Assembly (NCBI GenBank): GCA_963969345.1
Contig: OZ017766.1
Location: 2,666,001 to 2,730,000 of the forward strand
DNA from: Turbatrix aceti
Taxonomy: Eukaryota > Nematoda > Chromadorea > Rhabditida > Panagrolaimidae
Length of the DNA stretch: 64,000 bases
Reading direction: 5' to 3'
Shown here piece after piece: positions 24,315 to 34,275 of the stretch. The first letter of the stretch is position 1. Each line of letters starts with the position of its first letter. A model generated the notes under the pieces. That model had not been told where the DNA came from. It saw only the letters and a program-made list of their open reading frames with translations, and made no database searches. A program made the position numbers and the translations under genes.

Positions 24315-26893
24315 TTATTCCTCTTTTTTCTTTCGCCCGAAGACAGCGAAAACAGCGGCCAAAAGTGGCTGAATCTTGTTCTTGAGCTTGTTGATGAAAC
24401 CCGATTTTTCGTCTGAGACTTCCAAGTTTGGTAAGAATCTAAAAAGTCGCTCTCAGTTATTTTTGAACCCAAAAAACCGTAAACCACTCACGGTTTGACA
24501 GCAGCGGTCAGCGCAGATCCAAACATGAAGCCGGTGACGGTGGTCGTGATGCAGATGACGTTGAACGGCATGCTGAAGTCAGGGACCGGCAGGAGGATGA
24601 GCAGGGGCTCGCCGTACAGCTGCAGGGTTTGCTGGACGAAGAGCGACAGTGCGTGACCTCTGAAGCCCATGAAACAAACTTTTGAACGCACATTTTTTGT
24701 GCCAAACTCACCGCTGCCGTTCACGTTCATACTCGTCCGGTTGACCGGTGAAAAAGTCGTCGTAAGCCTCGGTCGAGAGGGGGATTGAGATGATCGGACT
24801 CGGGCAGAAGATTCCAAAATGTGAATCAGGGGGATACGCGAGACTTCTGTAAGATGAGTTTAATAATGAATGCCCAGTGATAAAAAAATGAAGGCTTACG
24901 TCATGAGCGAGTTAACGAACGTGTACTTGACAGTGCACTCCGAATCGGGTGGCAGAGTGATGCCAAAGGCCAGGGTCGCCGGTTTGTTCCAGTTGATAGC
25001 GGGATCGAAAAACTTGTTCGACAGGTGGGGTTTTGTGATTTCTCCTTTTGGGTTTTTCTGGAATAGAAAACACGAGTAACAGTGACAGACGCAATATAAC
25101 GTTTCTCACTTAGGACACAATTTTCAAAAACTTTTGACCTAAAATCGAGCTTTTCGTGTTTTTTTGGAAAAAAAAACTATTCGGCATAAAAATCGACAGT
25201 TTTGTTAGAATCCTCAAAAATGCGACAAAAACGTGCATTTTAGCTGTTAAATTTTCCAGACCAAAAACTTACGCAAAAATATTCCAACGTGTCAATTTCA
25301 AGGTGAATCTGCCAGGGAATGGTGTGAAAGTAGATGGCGTCCATGGGGCGGTCCACGTTGTTAGTGACCGTGGTGCCGATGATTCCGCCTCTCGAGTCAA
25401 ACTTTTCGCGGTACACTGAGATCCTGAAAAATTAGTTTTCCACTTTTTGTTAACTATGCCTCAGTTAAAAAAACCAACTTGAAAGGCAAAGCTTCGACTC
25501 GAGGCTTTCCAACACCGGTCGCGTTTCTTCTGAGGTAAAAGGCCCGCAATTGGGTATCAGTTGGCTTCAGAAGGTCCAGCCCATCCCCAGGAACCGGCAT
25601 ATTTGGTTCATAGTTCTACAAAAATGATTCAGGAATTTCGAAAAAATGGGGGACATACCAACATCTCCGCTAAAAATAGTTTTTGATCCTGAGCAACAGA
25701 ACACGCGTGCCTGGACTTCAAGTCGAGGTAGTAAGGCCTGCCGTTGGTCTCCAGGAGGTGCTGGTGGCTCTTGACGTAGTGCAAGCTGAGGTCCGCCTTC
25801 CACGTCGGGCGACCGCCCGTGGGCGAGGGCAGGAGATCCGCCTCGACGACCATGCTGTAGTACGGCTCGCGGTAGAGTTCGTCGAGGTCGATCGACGTTG
25901 CCAAACCCGTCTGAAAAAGTCCTCTCAGTTTAATTTTTTTTATTGAAACTCGAAAACGCAAAAAGACAAACTTTTTTTCAAAAATAATATTTTTTATAGT
26001 TTTCAATTTTTTTAATGATCAACAACAGTTTTTTAACACTCACATGCATGCACGGCAAGATCATGAGGAACGAATTGATGTTCTCGCTGCAGACCGGTTC
26101 ACCGCTGAGATGACCGTAACGGTAGAGAGAGCGGTTGCCAGAAGGCAGCAGAAAGTCCGGGAGCGTGGTCAAAAAAGGATCCATCTCGTGAATCGACGAG
26201 CAAAAGAGTCCGTTGAGTTGCTTGACCAGGACAGACCACGTTTGGGAACGATTGGTTGATCTGAATACAGGCACAAAACTTCAAAGCATGCCAGTGTGCA
26301 ACCTACCCGTCCGCAAACTTGACAGCCAGGGCAATGCCAGTGGGAGCGTGTTGTTGCTGGGAAAATCCCCAAAGATTGGTTTTGTAAAAACCAGAAGTCA
26401 TCGACAGTCGGAGCCATTCGATGTCGTTGTCAAAGATTTGCCGGAGAGTCAGCGAGATCAAGGAGAGCTTGTCTGAAATATCACAAACATTCAGCCCGCG
26501 CCAGAGAACGGCACGAGTTACAAAAACGAGTTAAACAATTGAAAAAATTATTATGGACAGTTATTTTACCCAAAAATAAAAACAAAATTGCTGCAATTTA
26601 AACCAAACAGAATTTTCAAAATCATGCTCCCTCAGTTTTTATTTACTTTATTTACACATATATTCTCGTTTGAAAAAAAACTAACCAGACTGCTTCGCGG
26701 TGATTGAAAACCTCAGCAAAACAGACAAATCCCGGTTTGCGAGTTCCTTGATGTAAACCTTCTCTGAGTAAGTTTCACCTTCTGTCGCGCAGCAACAGTT
26801 TAGTATGCTACAGACGAGGAGCAGGTAGACGTACGTCATCAGGCTGGGCGAGTACGCCGGGAAAAAGCTGCGAAATGGAAAAAGATGACGCAT
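24315..26893 (-). CDS. PIGT: PIG-T, GPI transamidase complex subunit
   Basis: About ten short exons join in phase. The N-terminus carries a signal-like hydrophobic stretch ([15 protein letters not shown]). The luminal part has [37 protein letters not shown] and [18 protein letters not shown], which line up with human PIG-T in order. Near the end [23 protein letters not shown] leads into the single membrane span, nearly identical in pattern to the human [22 protein letters not shown]. PIG-T stabilises the ER complex that attaches GPI anchors to proteins. The last exon (about 24315-24437) supplies a cytosolic tail ending KKEE, a dilysine ER-retrieval signal. A TTTCAG site 19 nt before the ATG could accept a spliced leader. 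The gene is head-to-head with UBA4. Confidence 0.92.
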
Positions 26894-27162
26894 CGGAGTT
26901 CTTCGCCTGCGTCTGAAACAGAAATTTGAAACATTTTTGTAACAAAAGTGGTTTCGCGAAATATTCGCCAGCTAAATGAAAATAAAAAGTTACTTGAGCA
27001 CTAAAAACATCACACCAAAGCCAGTTTCACATAAAAACAATTCCAAGATTCCCAACATGTTCTATGCCAATTGGCAAAGTGTCATAAACCGATTCCAATT
27101 TTATGCATAAAATTTATGTTTTATACCTGTTTTGCCATTTTTACACCAAATCCCACCAAACA
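26894..27162. promoter_or_regulatory. Compact bidirectional promoter region PIG-T / UBA4
   Basis: Only 269 bp separate the divergent start codons of PIG-T (minus) and UBA4 (plus). Both promoters must lie here or overlap the neighbouring first exons. No TATA box stands out. That the two genes share control is inference from spacing. Confidence 0.55.
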
Positions 27163-28941
27163 ATGGCAAATCACGTGGACTTTGAACGTAATCACGACTT
27201 TTCATCCGACGACATCATACGCTACAGCCGCCAGTTGATTGCTAATGATTTTGACGTCGATGGTGGGTTTTGCTCGAAAGTTGGACATTGAAATGCAGTT
27301 TTTTGTCTTCAGCCCAACTCAGACTCAAGAATGCGGGAATCCTGATCGTAGGCTGCGGAGGCTTGGGCAACCCGGTGGGCTTGTACCTGGCTTGTTCTGG
27401 AATTGGTCGGATTGGACTGGTTGACAGCGATTCAATTGAATTATCCAACCTGCATCGACAGATTGCTTTTACGAATGACAAAATTGGGCAGAGGAAGGTC
27501 GATGTCCTGAGGGACGCTTTGATCGCGTGAGTTTGACAAATGGGATAACAATAATACTGCAGTTATATTTTGAGGGGATTGTATGCTTTTGAACATAAAA
27601 TGGGTTAAGAAAGTTCGCGAAACAGTTTTTTTTTGCAGCCGAAATCCGGACCTCAAAGTTGACGTCCACAACGTTCGCCTGACTGCATCCAATGCCATGG
27701 ACGTTATCAGGGGCTACGATGTCGTCGCGGACTGCTCGGACAACATCCCGACGCGCTACATCCTGAACGATGCGTGTTTTCTTCTCAAGAAACCCCTTGC
27801 CATGGGAAGCGCCGTCGGATGGTCCGGGCAGTTCAGCTTCTACCACACTCCGGAGGTTCTTAGCCATCGATGCTACAAACACCAGTTTTTTATCTCCAAA
27901 GTTGCAGAGCACGGCCTGCTACCGCTGCATCTACCCGAAGCCAAATGGCACATTGGTCAGCATGTCCTGCAACGACGGCGGCATCTTCGGACCCGTTGTC
28001 GGGATGGTTGGCAGCATTCAGGCCATGGAGATCATCAAATTCGTCGGAATTGGCATTTGTTAGTTTTTTGTGAACGTTGTCCAGATCAGTTTATTTTCTT
28101 TGCAGCCTCGTATTCGAGCTCAATTTTCAACGTCGATCTCTTCTCTGCCCGAACGCTGAATGCGGTGATCAGGAAGAAGGTCAGAGATTGCCCTACGTGT
28201 AGCAGAGTCTGTGAGGACGGTGGCGGTGGCGATATCGATGAGTACGCGTCCATTTGCCAGTCATACGCCGTGGATATGGTACGATTTTTTAACATTTGTG
28301 CATTTTTAATACAAACATTTTTATTCAATTTAAATTTTCTTCGCACATTTTTATATAATTATACTTCCAGTTGTCGGAAGGCGAACGGATAACAGTAACC
28401 GGTCTGAATGAGCTGCTGCTTGCCGATTCGGGGACCCTTCTCGTCGACGTGCGCCCCGGAAATGAGTACAAAATTGGCCACATTCGGGGATCGATTTCCA
28501 TTCCGATCAAAGACATCATCGTTCCCCTGACTGCGAGGAAGAGATTCGAGCACGTCCTTGAGGGCCGAAACAAATGTAAGCAGACGGATTTTTTAAAATA
28601 TAACACTGTTCTGCGACTTTTCTGCTGAATTTTTGGCTTCAATCAATTTTTTAATATTTTTTAAACGGCAGAAAGGACGCAAGTTTTTTGAAAAGCATTT
28701 GAATTCTTCGATTCCTAATAGTATTTTCTGCAAGAGGAACAAAATGTTTCATTTCGTCCAAAACCAAATTATATTTTTGACCGACCGTTTAGGCTATTTT
28801 ATCTGTCGACGAGGCAACGACTCGCAACGGGCCGTCGTTTTGGCCCGCAAGCTGTTTCCATCGATAGCTGCCACCGACGTCATCGGCGGCTACGAAGCGT
28901 GGCGGGCGCAGGTGGATCCGACGCTACCGGACTATTCGTAA
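27163..28941 (+). CDS. MOCS3: UBA4/MOCS3: ubiquitin-like E1 with rhodanese domain
   Basis: Seven exons (27163-27262, 27313-27526, 27639-27855, 27908-28058, 28106-28278, 28371-28575, 28793-28941) give 402 residues. The E1/ThiF domain has the nucleotide loop GCGGLG at 47-52, zinc pairs C181/C184 and C256/C259, and the adenylyltransferase cysteine C198 in SCNDGG. The C-terminal rhodanese domain carries the sulfur-accepting C358 in CRRGNDSQ. The enzyme activates URM1 and MOCS2A-type proteins and passes sulfur for tRNA thiolation and molybdopterin synthesis in the cytosol. It is somewhat shorter than the human protein (460), mainly in linkers. The third donor (GTTCTT) is unusual, but phase and family alignment both support it. 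Confidence 0.95.
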
Positions 28942-30080
28942 TCGAGCTGCACGTCGCGTCATGACCAGGACGTCGAAACTTGATTTATGAAACCGAGTTA
29001 CCCCGAGGAACAGTTTTCCGGATAATTCTGTGAATTTGTTGTTGATTGAAAATTTTTATTGATTGCGTGTGATTCTTTCAATGAATGTTGTTGTGCAAAA
29101 AATGCTGCGTCTATGGTGGACAGTTTTATCACAAAAGAGCCATCACTTTGGCTTTACAAACTTTGATGGAAAAAGCTCGATTTGTATGTATTATATTTAT
29201 AATCAAATTAGTGTTGGCCTCAATTACATTGTATTATAATCAAATTAGAAAAAAAACACATTAGTGCGTCAGGAATGAGGAACAAGGGGGGGGACGAGAA
29301 CCAGGCATGTCAAAGGGCCCGAAATGTTAGGCCCCGCAAGCCTCAGCCCCCAGCTTGTCGGCCTCCAGCCCCAAAAGCCCCACTCTATATAAAATTATTA
29401 TTTTTAGCACTTTACTTTATTACTCTTACTCGTGCATAATTACTCATTACAAAATTAAAGAGACAGTGATGAGTATCGAGATTGCACGAAGAGGGCGCCG
29501 TCAATCGTAGCTACCTGCGTCACGTCGTAGTCCTTAGCAGGAGCGTTCTGGAAGGCCGCAAAGTCGTCGGTCCATCGCCTCGGAGGGTGGCCTGGCGGAC
29601 GCTTGTTATTTTTAGCACTATGAAACGTATTTTAAAACAAAACTGGAATAATCGAAGTAAAAATTGTATTAAAAAGAAGATATGAAAGGGACCATCGAGA
29701 CGAAGTATGCATGCTTGCCTGGTATATTTAGTACTTCAACGACGCCAATTGTATTTTTGATTCCATTTCATGTCAGGGTGGCGTTTTTTCAAAACAACAT
29801 TTTGGGGCGGTGTCGTTCTCTTTGCAAAGGCCTGTTTGTGCGGAGAATGACTCCACCCCTAGGAAAATGAGAAAAAAATGTATCGCCACGCACACAGGAC
29901 TCTGCTGTTAGACGCACGGCCCCAGAATATAACTGCACACTTTTCGTGAAAAAAACGTCCACCCTGACACTGAGTGAGGGCTTCAAAAATACATGCCACA
30001 CTGATGTATTTGATTTATATACCGTTGTCGCGTTTTCAACTTTTCTCATTTGCATTTTCAGAAACCCCGGTTACTACAAA
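28942..30080. other. Intergenic region with a possible retroelement remnant
   Basis: The 3' flank of UBA4 is followed by a GC-rich island near 29300-29390 and by a short open segment on the minus strand, listed separately. The rest is AT-rich and without gene signals. A TTTGCATTTTCAG site ending at 30061 precedes the next gene by 19 nt. Confidence 0.45.
29455..29610 (-). mobile_element. Possible LINE reverse-transcriptase C-terminal fragment
   Basis: On the minus strand about 50 codons read KRPPGHPPRRWTDDF and run on to a stop. The GRPPxRWxDDF pattern recurs near the C-terminus of many non-LTR retrotransposon polymerases. There is no start codon, no surrounding reverse-transcriptase domain and no clear ends. 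If this is a retroelement it is a small decayed piece. GC content is higher than in the flanks. Confidence 0.35.
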
Positions 30081-32816
30081 ATGTTTTTTATTGCATTTAC
30101 TGTTTTAATTTTTTACACCGTAGCCGACTGCAGTGCGAATGGCAATGCTGAGTCGCTTCTCAAAAGCAGAAGCGTAATGCATCATCTCTGTAGCATGCTG
30201 GAGTACCCCACCCCTTGCTACATTTGGACCGTTTACGACAATGAGACAGGTAGGTCCTTTGCCTATGTTAGATCAGGGTGACGAAACTCCCATGGGAATT
30301 AGAAATAAGGGAATTATCCCATGGGATTCCCATGGGAGTCCCATGGGAGTCCCCGGGGGTATTTTTTGGTACGTTTAAAAAAGTACATGTTTATACAAAA
30401 AGGTATCCAAAAACACACTTATTTTATTAATGTAACAAGTGCACCGCGGCCCTATGGGCCGCTAATGTATGTTTAAACGGAATGTCAAAAACGTAAAGTA
30501 AAAATGTTGAAAAAATGTTTAAAAAACGTTCAAAAACGTCCAAAAATGTCAAAATTACGTTCAAATGTATGCAAATGTCATCAAACGTTCTCTCGCAACG
30601 AAAGAACGAACGTTGGTACGTTCGGAGTCAACGAACGTTGATACGTTCGGAGCCAACGAACGTAAAGACGGCATGTTAGAAATGTAAAGTAAAAATGTTT
30701 AAAAAACACGTTCAAAAACGTCCAAAAATGTCCAAATTAAGTTCAAATGTATGCAAATGTCATCAAACGTTCTCTCGCAACGAAAGAACGAACGTTGGTA
30801 CGTTCGGAGCCAACGAACGTAAAGACGGCATGTTAAAAACGTAAAGAAAAAATGTTTAAAAAAAGGTTCAAAAACGTCCAAAAATGTCCAAATGTATGCA
30901 ATTGTCATCAAACGGTCTCTCGCAACGAAAGATTAGACGGCATGTTAGAAACGTAAAGTAAAAATGTTTAAAAAACGTTCAATAACGTCCAAAAATATCA
31001 AAATTACGTTCAAATGTATGCAAATGTCATCAAACGTTCTCTCGCAACGAAAGAACGAACATTGGTACGTTCGGAGACAACGAACGTTGATACGTTCGGA
31101 GCCAACGAACGTAAAGACGGCATGTTAAAAACGTAAAGAAAAAATGTTTAAAAAAAGGTTCAAAAACGTCCAAAAATGTCCAAATGTATGCAATTGTCAT
31201 CAAACGGTCTCTCGCAACGAAAGATTAGACGGCATGTTAGACACGTAAAGTAAAAATGTTTAAAAAACACGTTCAAAAACGTCCAAAAATGTCAAAATTA
31301 CGTTCAAATGTATGCAAATGTCATCAAACGTTCTCTCGCAACGAAAGAACGGAACAGAACGCCAATAGTAATGTTTGTGCCCTGCGGGCAAAGTGGACGC
31401 CCCCAACGAACATGTACGTTCGGAGCCAACGAACGTTGGTACGTTCGGAGCCAACGAACGTAAAGACGGCATGTTAAAAACGTAAAGAAAAAATGTTTAA
31501 AAAAAGGTTCAAAAACGTCCAAAAATGTCCAAATGTATGCAATTGTCATCAAACGGTCTCTCGCAACGAAAGATTAGACGGCATGTTAGACACGTAAAGT
31601 AAAAATGTTTAAAAAACGTTCAAAAACGTCCAAAAATATCAAAATTACGTTCAAATGCAAATGCAAATGTATGCAAATGTCATCAAACGTTCTCTCGCAA
31701 CGAAAGAACGGAACAGAACGCCAATAGTAATGTTTGTGCCCTGCGGGCAAAGTGGACGCCCCCAACGAACGTTGGTACGTTCGGAGCCAACGAACGTAAA
31801 AACGAAACTTAAAAACCGAACGCACAAAAACGTGTAATGATGGTGCCCTGCGGGCAAAGTCAACGTTTTCGAACGAACGTAGAAAATCGAACGATCGCAG
31901 AAACGTAAAAAAACGAACGCACAGATACATACAACGTACCCATGTAACGACGGACGCACACCGACGCACGTAAAAAAAAACGTCAATTTATGCACGTTTT
32001 TGGCATTTTTGACAACTTTGCCGTCGGTCAACCATAAAACGGGATACATGGTTGAAATCGTCTCGTCAAATGCAATCGAATAGGGGTACTCATTTTATCC
32101 GGAAATGAAATTTGCGTTTTTCGGATAAAGCCGGATTTAAGCTTATCCGTTGATCCGATAAAAAAATGAGGTACCATTTCGTGATCCCCATGTTCTGCCG
32201 CATCTTTTAAGACTATACCCGGTACCCAGAGCTTTCATTTGCGTACGTACATATGGACACATTTGCTTTTAGATGGGTGTAATAAAATTAACAATGAAAA
32301 TAAAATCATTTCCCTAATTTGAAAGAAAAAAGCACGCTCCTGCGTAAAATAACGGTGATATTTTAGGCGGGATCGCGCATTTTCAAAATTCCGTGGGGAA
32401 TTATCCCGTGATAGAGGGGAATCCCGTGATAATTCCCGGGATATTTCCCATGGGACTCCCTATGACTACAGTGTAGATCTAGTAATGAATTCATTTCAGA
32501 CGTCATATTTCAGATCAAGAGCTCCGATTTGGATCGGATTGCTCTTGACTGCGCGTATTACACTTTCTGCGGCAAGCAATTCATCCGACAAAAGCTTTGC
32601 TGTAGAGGTGAAGCGTGTGCAAAACAGTGTTACGGCCTCGAGGCACCCTACACATATGAAGCAATCAGTGAAGTTTATGAGATGCCCGTTTTTCACATGA
32701 CCTCAGTAACATTCGATTTTGTTACCGCCTACAACAACATGAAGAAAGTGAAACCCCCGAGACGAGAAAAAACCTATATTATTACTCCGATTAAATCTTA
32801 TCTTACCAAACCCTAG
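30081..32816 (+). CDS. Small secreted cysteine-rich protein with a repeat-filled intron
   Basis: Two exons (30081-30249 and 32500-32816) join in phase and give 161 residues. The first 15 or so residues are a signal peptide (FFIAFTVLIFYTVADC). The mature part has cysteines in both exons, including a CCxxxxCxxxC cluster (KLCCRGEACAKQCYG). There is no membrane anchor at the C-terminus, which is basic and Tyr-rich, so it should be released. It may be a distant three-finger or nematode-specific secreted family; I do not recognise it. The single intron of 2,250 bp holds a repeat element, whereas most introns in this window are under 120 bp. The acceptor ATTTCAG is good. An acceptor also lies 19 nt before the ATG. 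Confidence 0.65.
30275..32473. mobile_element. Non-autonomous DNA-transposon-like insertion inside an intron
   Basis: The insertion is bracketed by TAGATC direct repeats (30269-30274 and 32474-32479). Both ends carry related inverted motifs: CTCCCATGGGAATT at the left, and at the right a sequence whose complement reads GTCCCATGGGAAAT, each followed by further GGGAATTATC / CCCATGGG words. The left end CAGGGTGACGAA is hAT-like, but an 8-bp target duplication is not clean. There is no transposase frame. The middle is a satellite-like array. The boundaries are therefore probable rather than certain. Confidence 0.55.
30478..31830. repeat. Tandem array of ACGTTCG-rich units
   Basis: The anchor CATCAAACG followed by a CTCTCGCAACGAAAGA word recurs at about 30578, 30761, 30906, 31028, 31198, 31322, 31547 and 31681. 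Two unit types alternate: one with AACGTTCTCTCG...GAACG plus a CGTTCGGAGCCAACGAACG palindrome, and a shorter one with AACGGTCTCTCG...GATTAGACGG. The higher-order period is about 270-360 bp. Later copies have gained an insert with GTGCCCTGCGGGCAAAGT. It is not a CRISPR: units are long, variable and have no unique spacers. Confidence 0.8.
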
Positions 32817-34275
32817 TTTTACCCGCCCGAGTGGGTGATCCACAAGGATGTCGCCTGAGTAGAACAAAAATAGACAACTTTTGATTTTTTACTCCCACTT
32901 GCGTTTTCCGATGGATTTGATTTTGTTAGTCATGAAGTCTCAATTGAAGCGTCCCGAAAAACTCGAACGCTTGAGGATCATCGTCGTCGATTTTTTCCAG
33001 AAATTGAACACTTATGTTAGTTTGTTTTTATTGTTGCTAAAAATTGTTTAAATAAATGTGGTTAATTATTTAATTGCTTTCAGCGTTCTATACAAGTAAG
33101 CTGTATGAGTCTTACACATTTAAAGCCCACTAAAGAAAGTGGTTGTTTTTTTGCTACATTCATCAGCTACATTTTTTTCTCTTTTTGGCGTCATTTTGCG
33201 GCTTTCTTTTTAAATTCTCAGTTTTGCATTTGTTTGTCGCTTCACTAATAAATCAAAGTCTAAAAAGGCAACACTATTTTTTTCCAAACTGGGCTGTAGT
33301 AAAGAGATGTGTTTTTACGCACGACAAATAATAAGCTTATTTTGCACTGACCCAAAGATTTTTTGCTATAGAATGTTTTTTTTAAATTTTATTTCACCAT
33401 TAATCAGTGGTTAGTTATCATTAGACCAGATGTTAGGTATGCTATAATAATTTAGGTCTTTTGATATTGCTTTTTTTTTTTTTTTTTTTTTTTTTTGAAA
33501 CCGAATTAAAAGAAGAAAAAAACTTCGGAGGCATTTGGTTGATTGATTTTCGCATGTTCTTTGCTTCTTTGACAATAGGAGCGTTCGTCAAAGAGAGTAC
33601 AAAGGTTATTTTTTTACGTCAATGCCCATTTTCCCGTTCTTCAAACGTCGGAAACAACATAAGCAATTTCTATTGCGTTCGACCTCGCTACAAATAGTCT
33701 CTAGGCAGTGCGTTGACGTATATAAACAAGGGGTTTATTTACTTATTTTTAGCGTTAATATACCAGGGGTTGTCTCCCTGGTAACAAAAGACAGAGTCCA
33801 ATTGTTCAGAACACGATTTGCATTTTTCGCCGGCGAACATAAACAAAAATTGTCTTGCTCTATTTTTGTTACTTAATTTGACGTGCATTGTCGTTCTTGC
33901 TCAGCAGCATCAGTTTTCTAAAAAATTGCAAAAATGATAAAATGGATAAAAACGTTATTAACAGACTTGAAACAGACACAAGTTGTGTTGCGGCAAGCCA
34001 AAAATTTATTTCGCGTGGTAAATGAATGCATGAGTGCTCCTGTGCCGACGATCGCTGATGTCTGGACCGAAACCCAAAATATTCGATACTCGACCCAACT
34101 CCGGATATTTAGATTCGGATAGGGTAACTTTATGCAGTCAGAGATCTTTGCTATGTATCTAGCTTATTTATTTTTGCAAACATGACACAGAAAGTGAATA
34201 CATGCCATCATGCATTTTCAACAGAAGGAAACAAGCCAACCACTGGAGACAGAAGAATACAACAAATAACGCTCC
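32817..34275. other. AT-rich intergenic region between convergent genes
   Basis: It lies between the secreted-protein stop (plus) and the aminopeptidase stop (minus). It includes a run of about 26 T near 33470-33496. A TTTATT near 34167 is a possible minus-strand poly(A) signal for the aminopeptidase. No gene is supported. Confidence 0.5.

Noticed and set aside
30478..31990. Possible CRISPR array
   Set aside because: Repeat units are over 100 bp, vary in length and sequence and are not separated by unique spacers, and the genome is eukaryotic.
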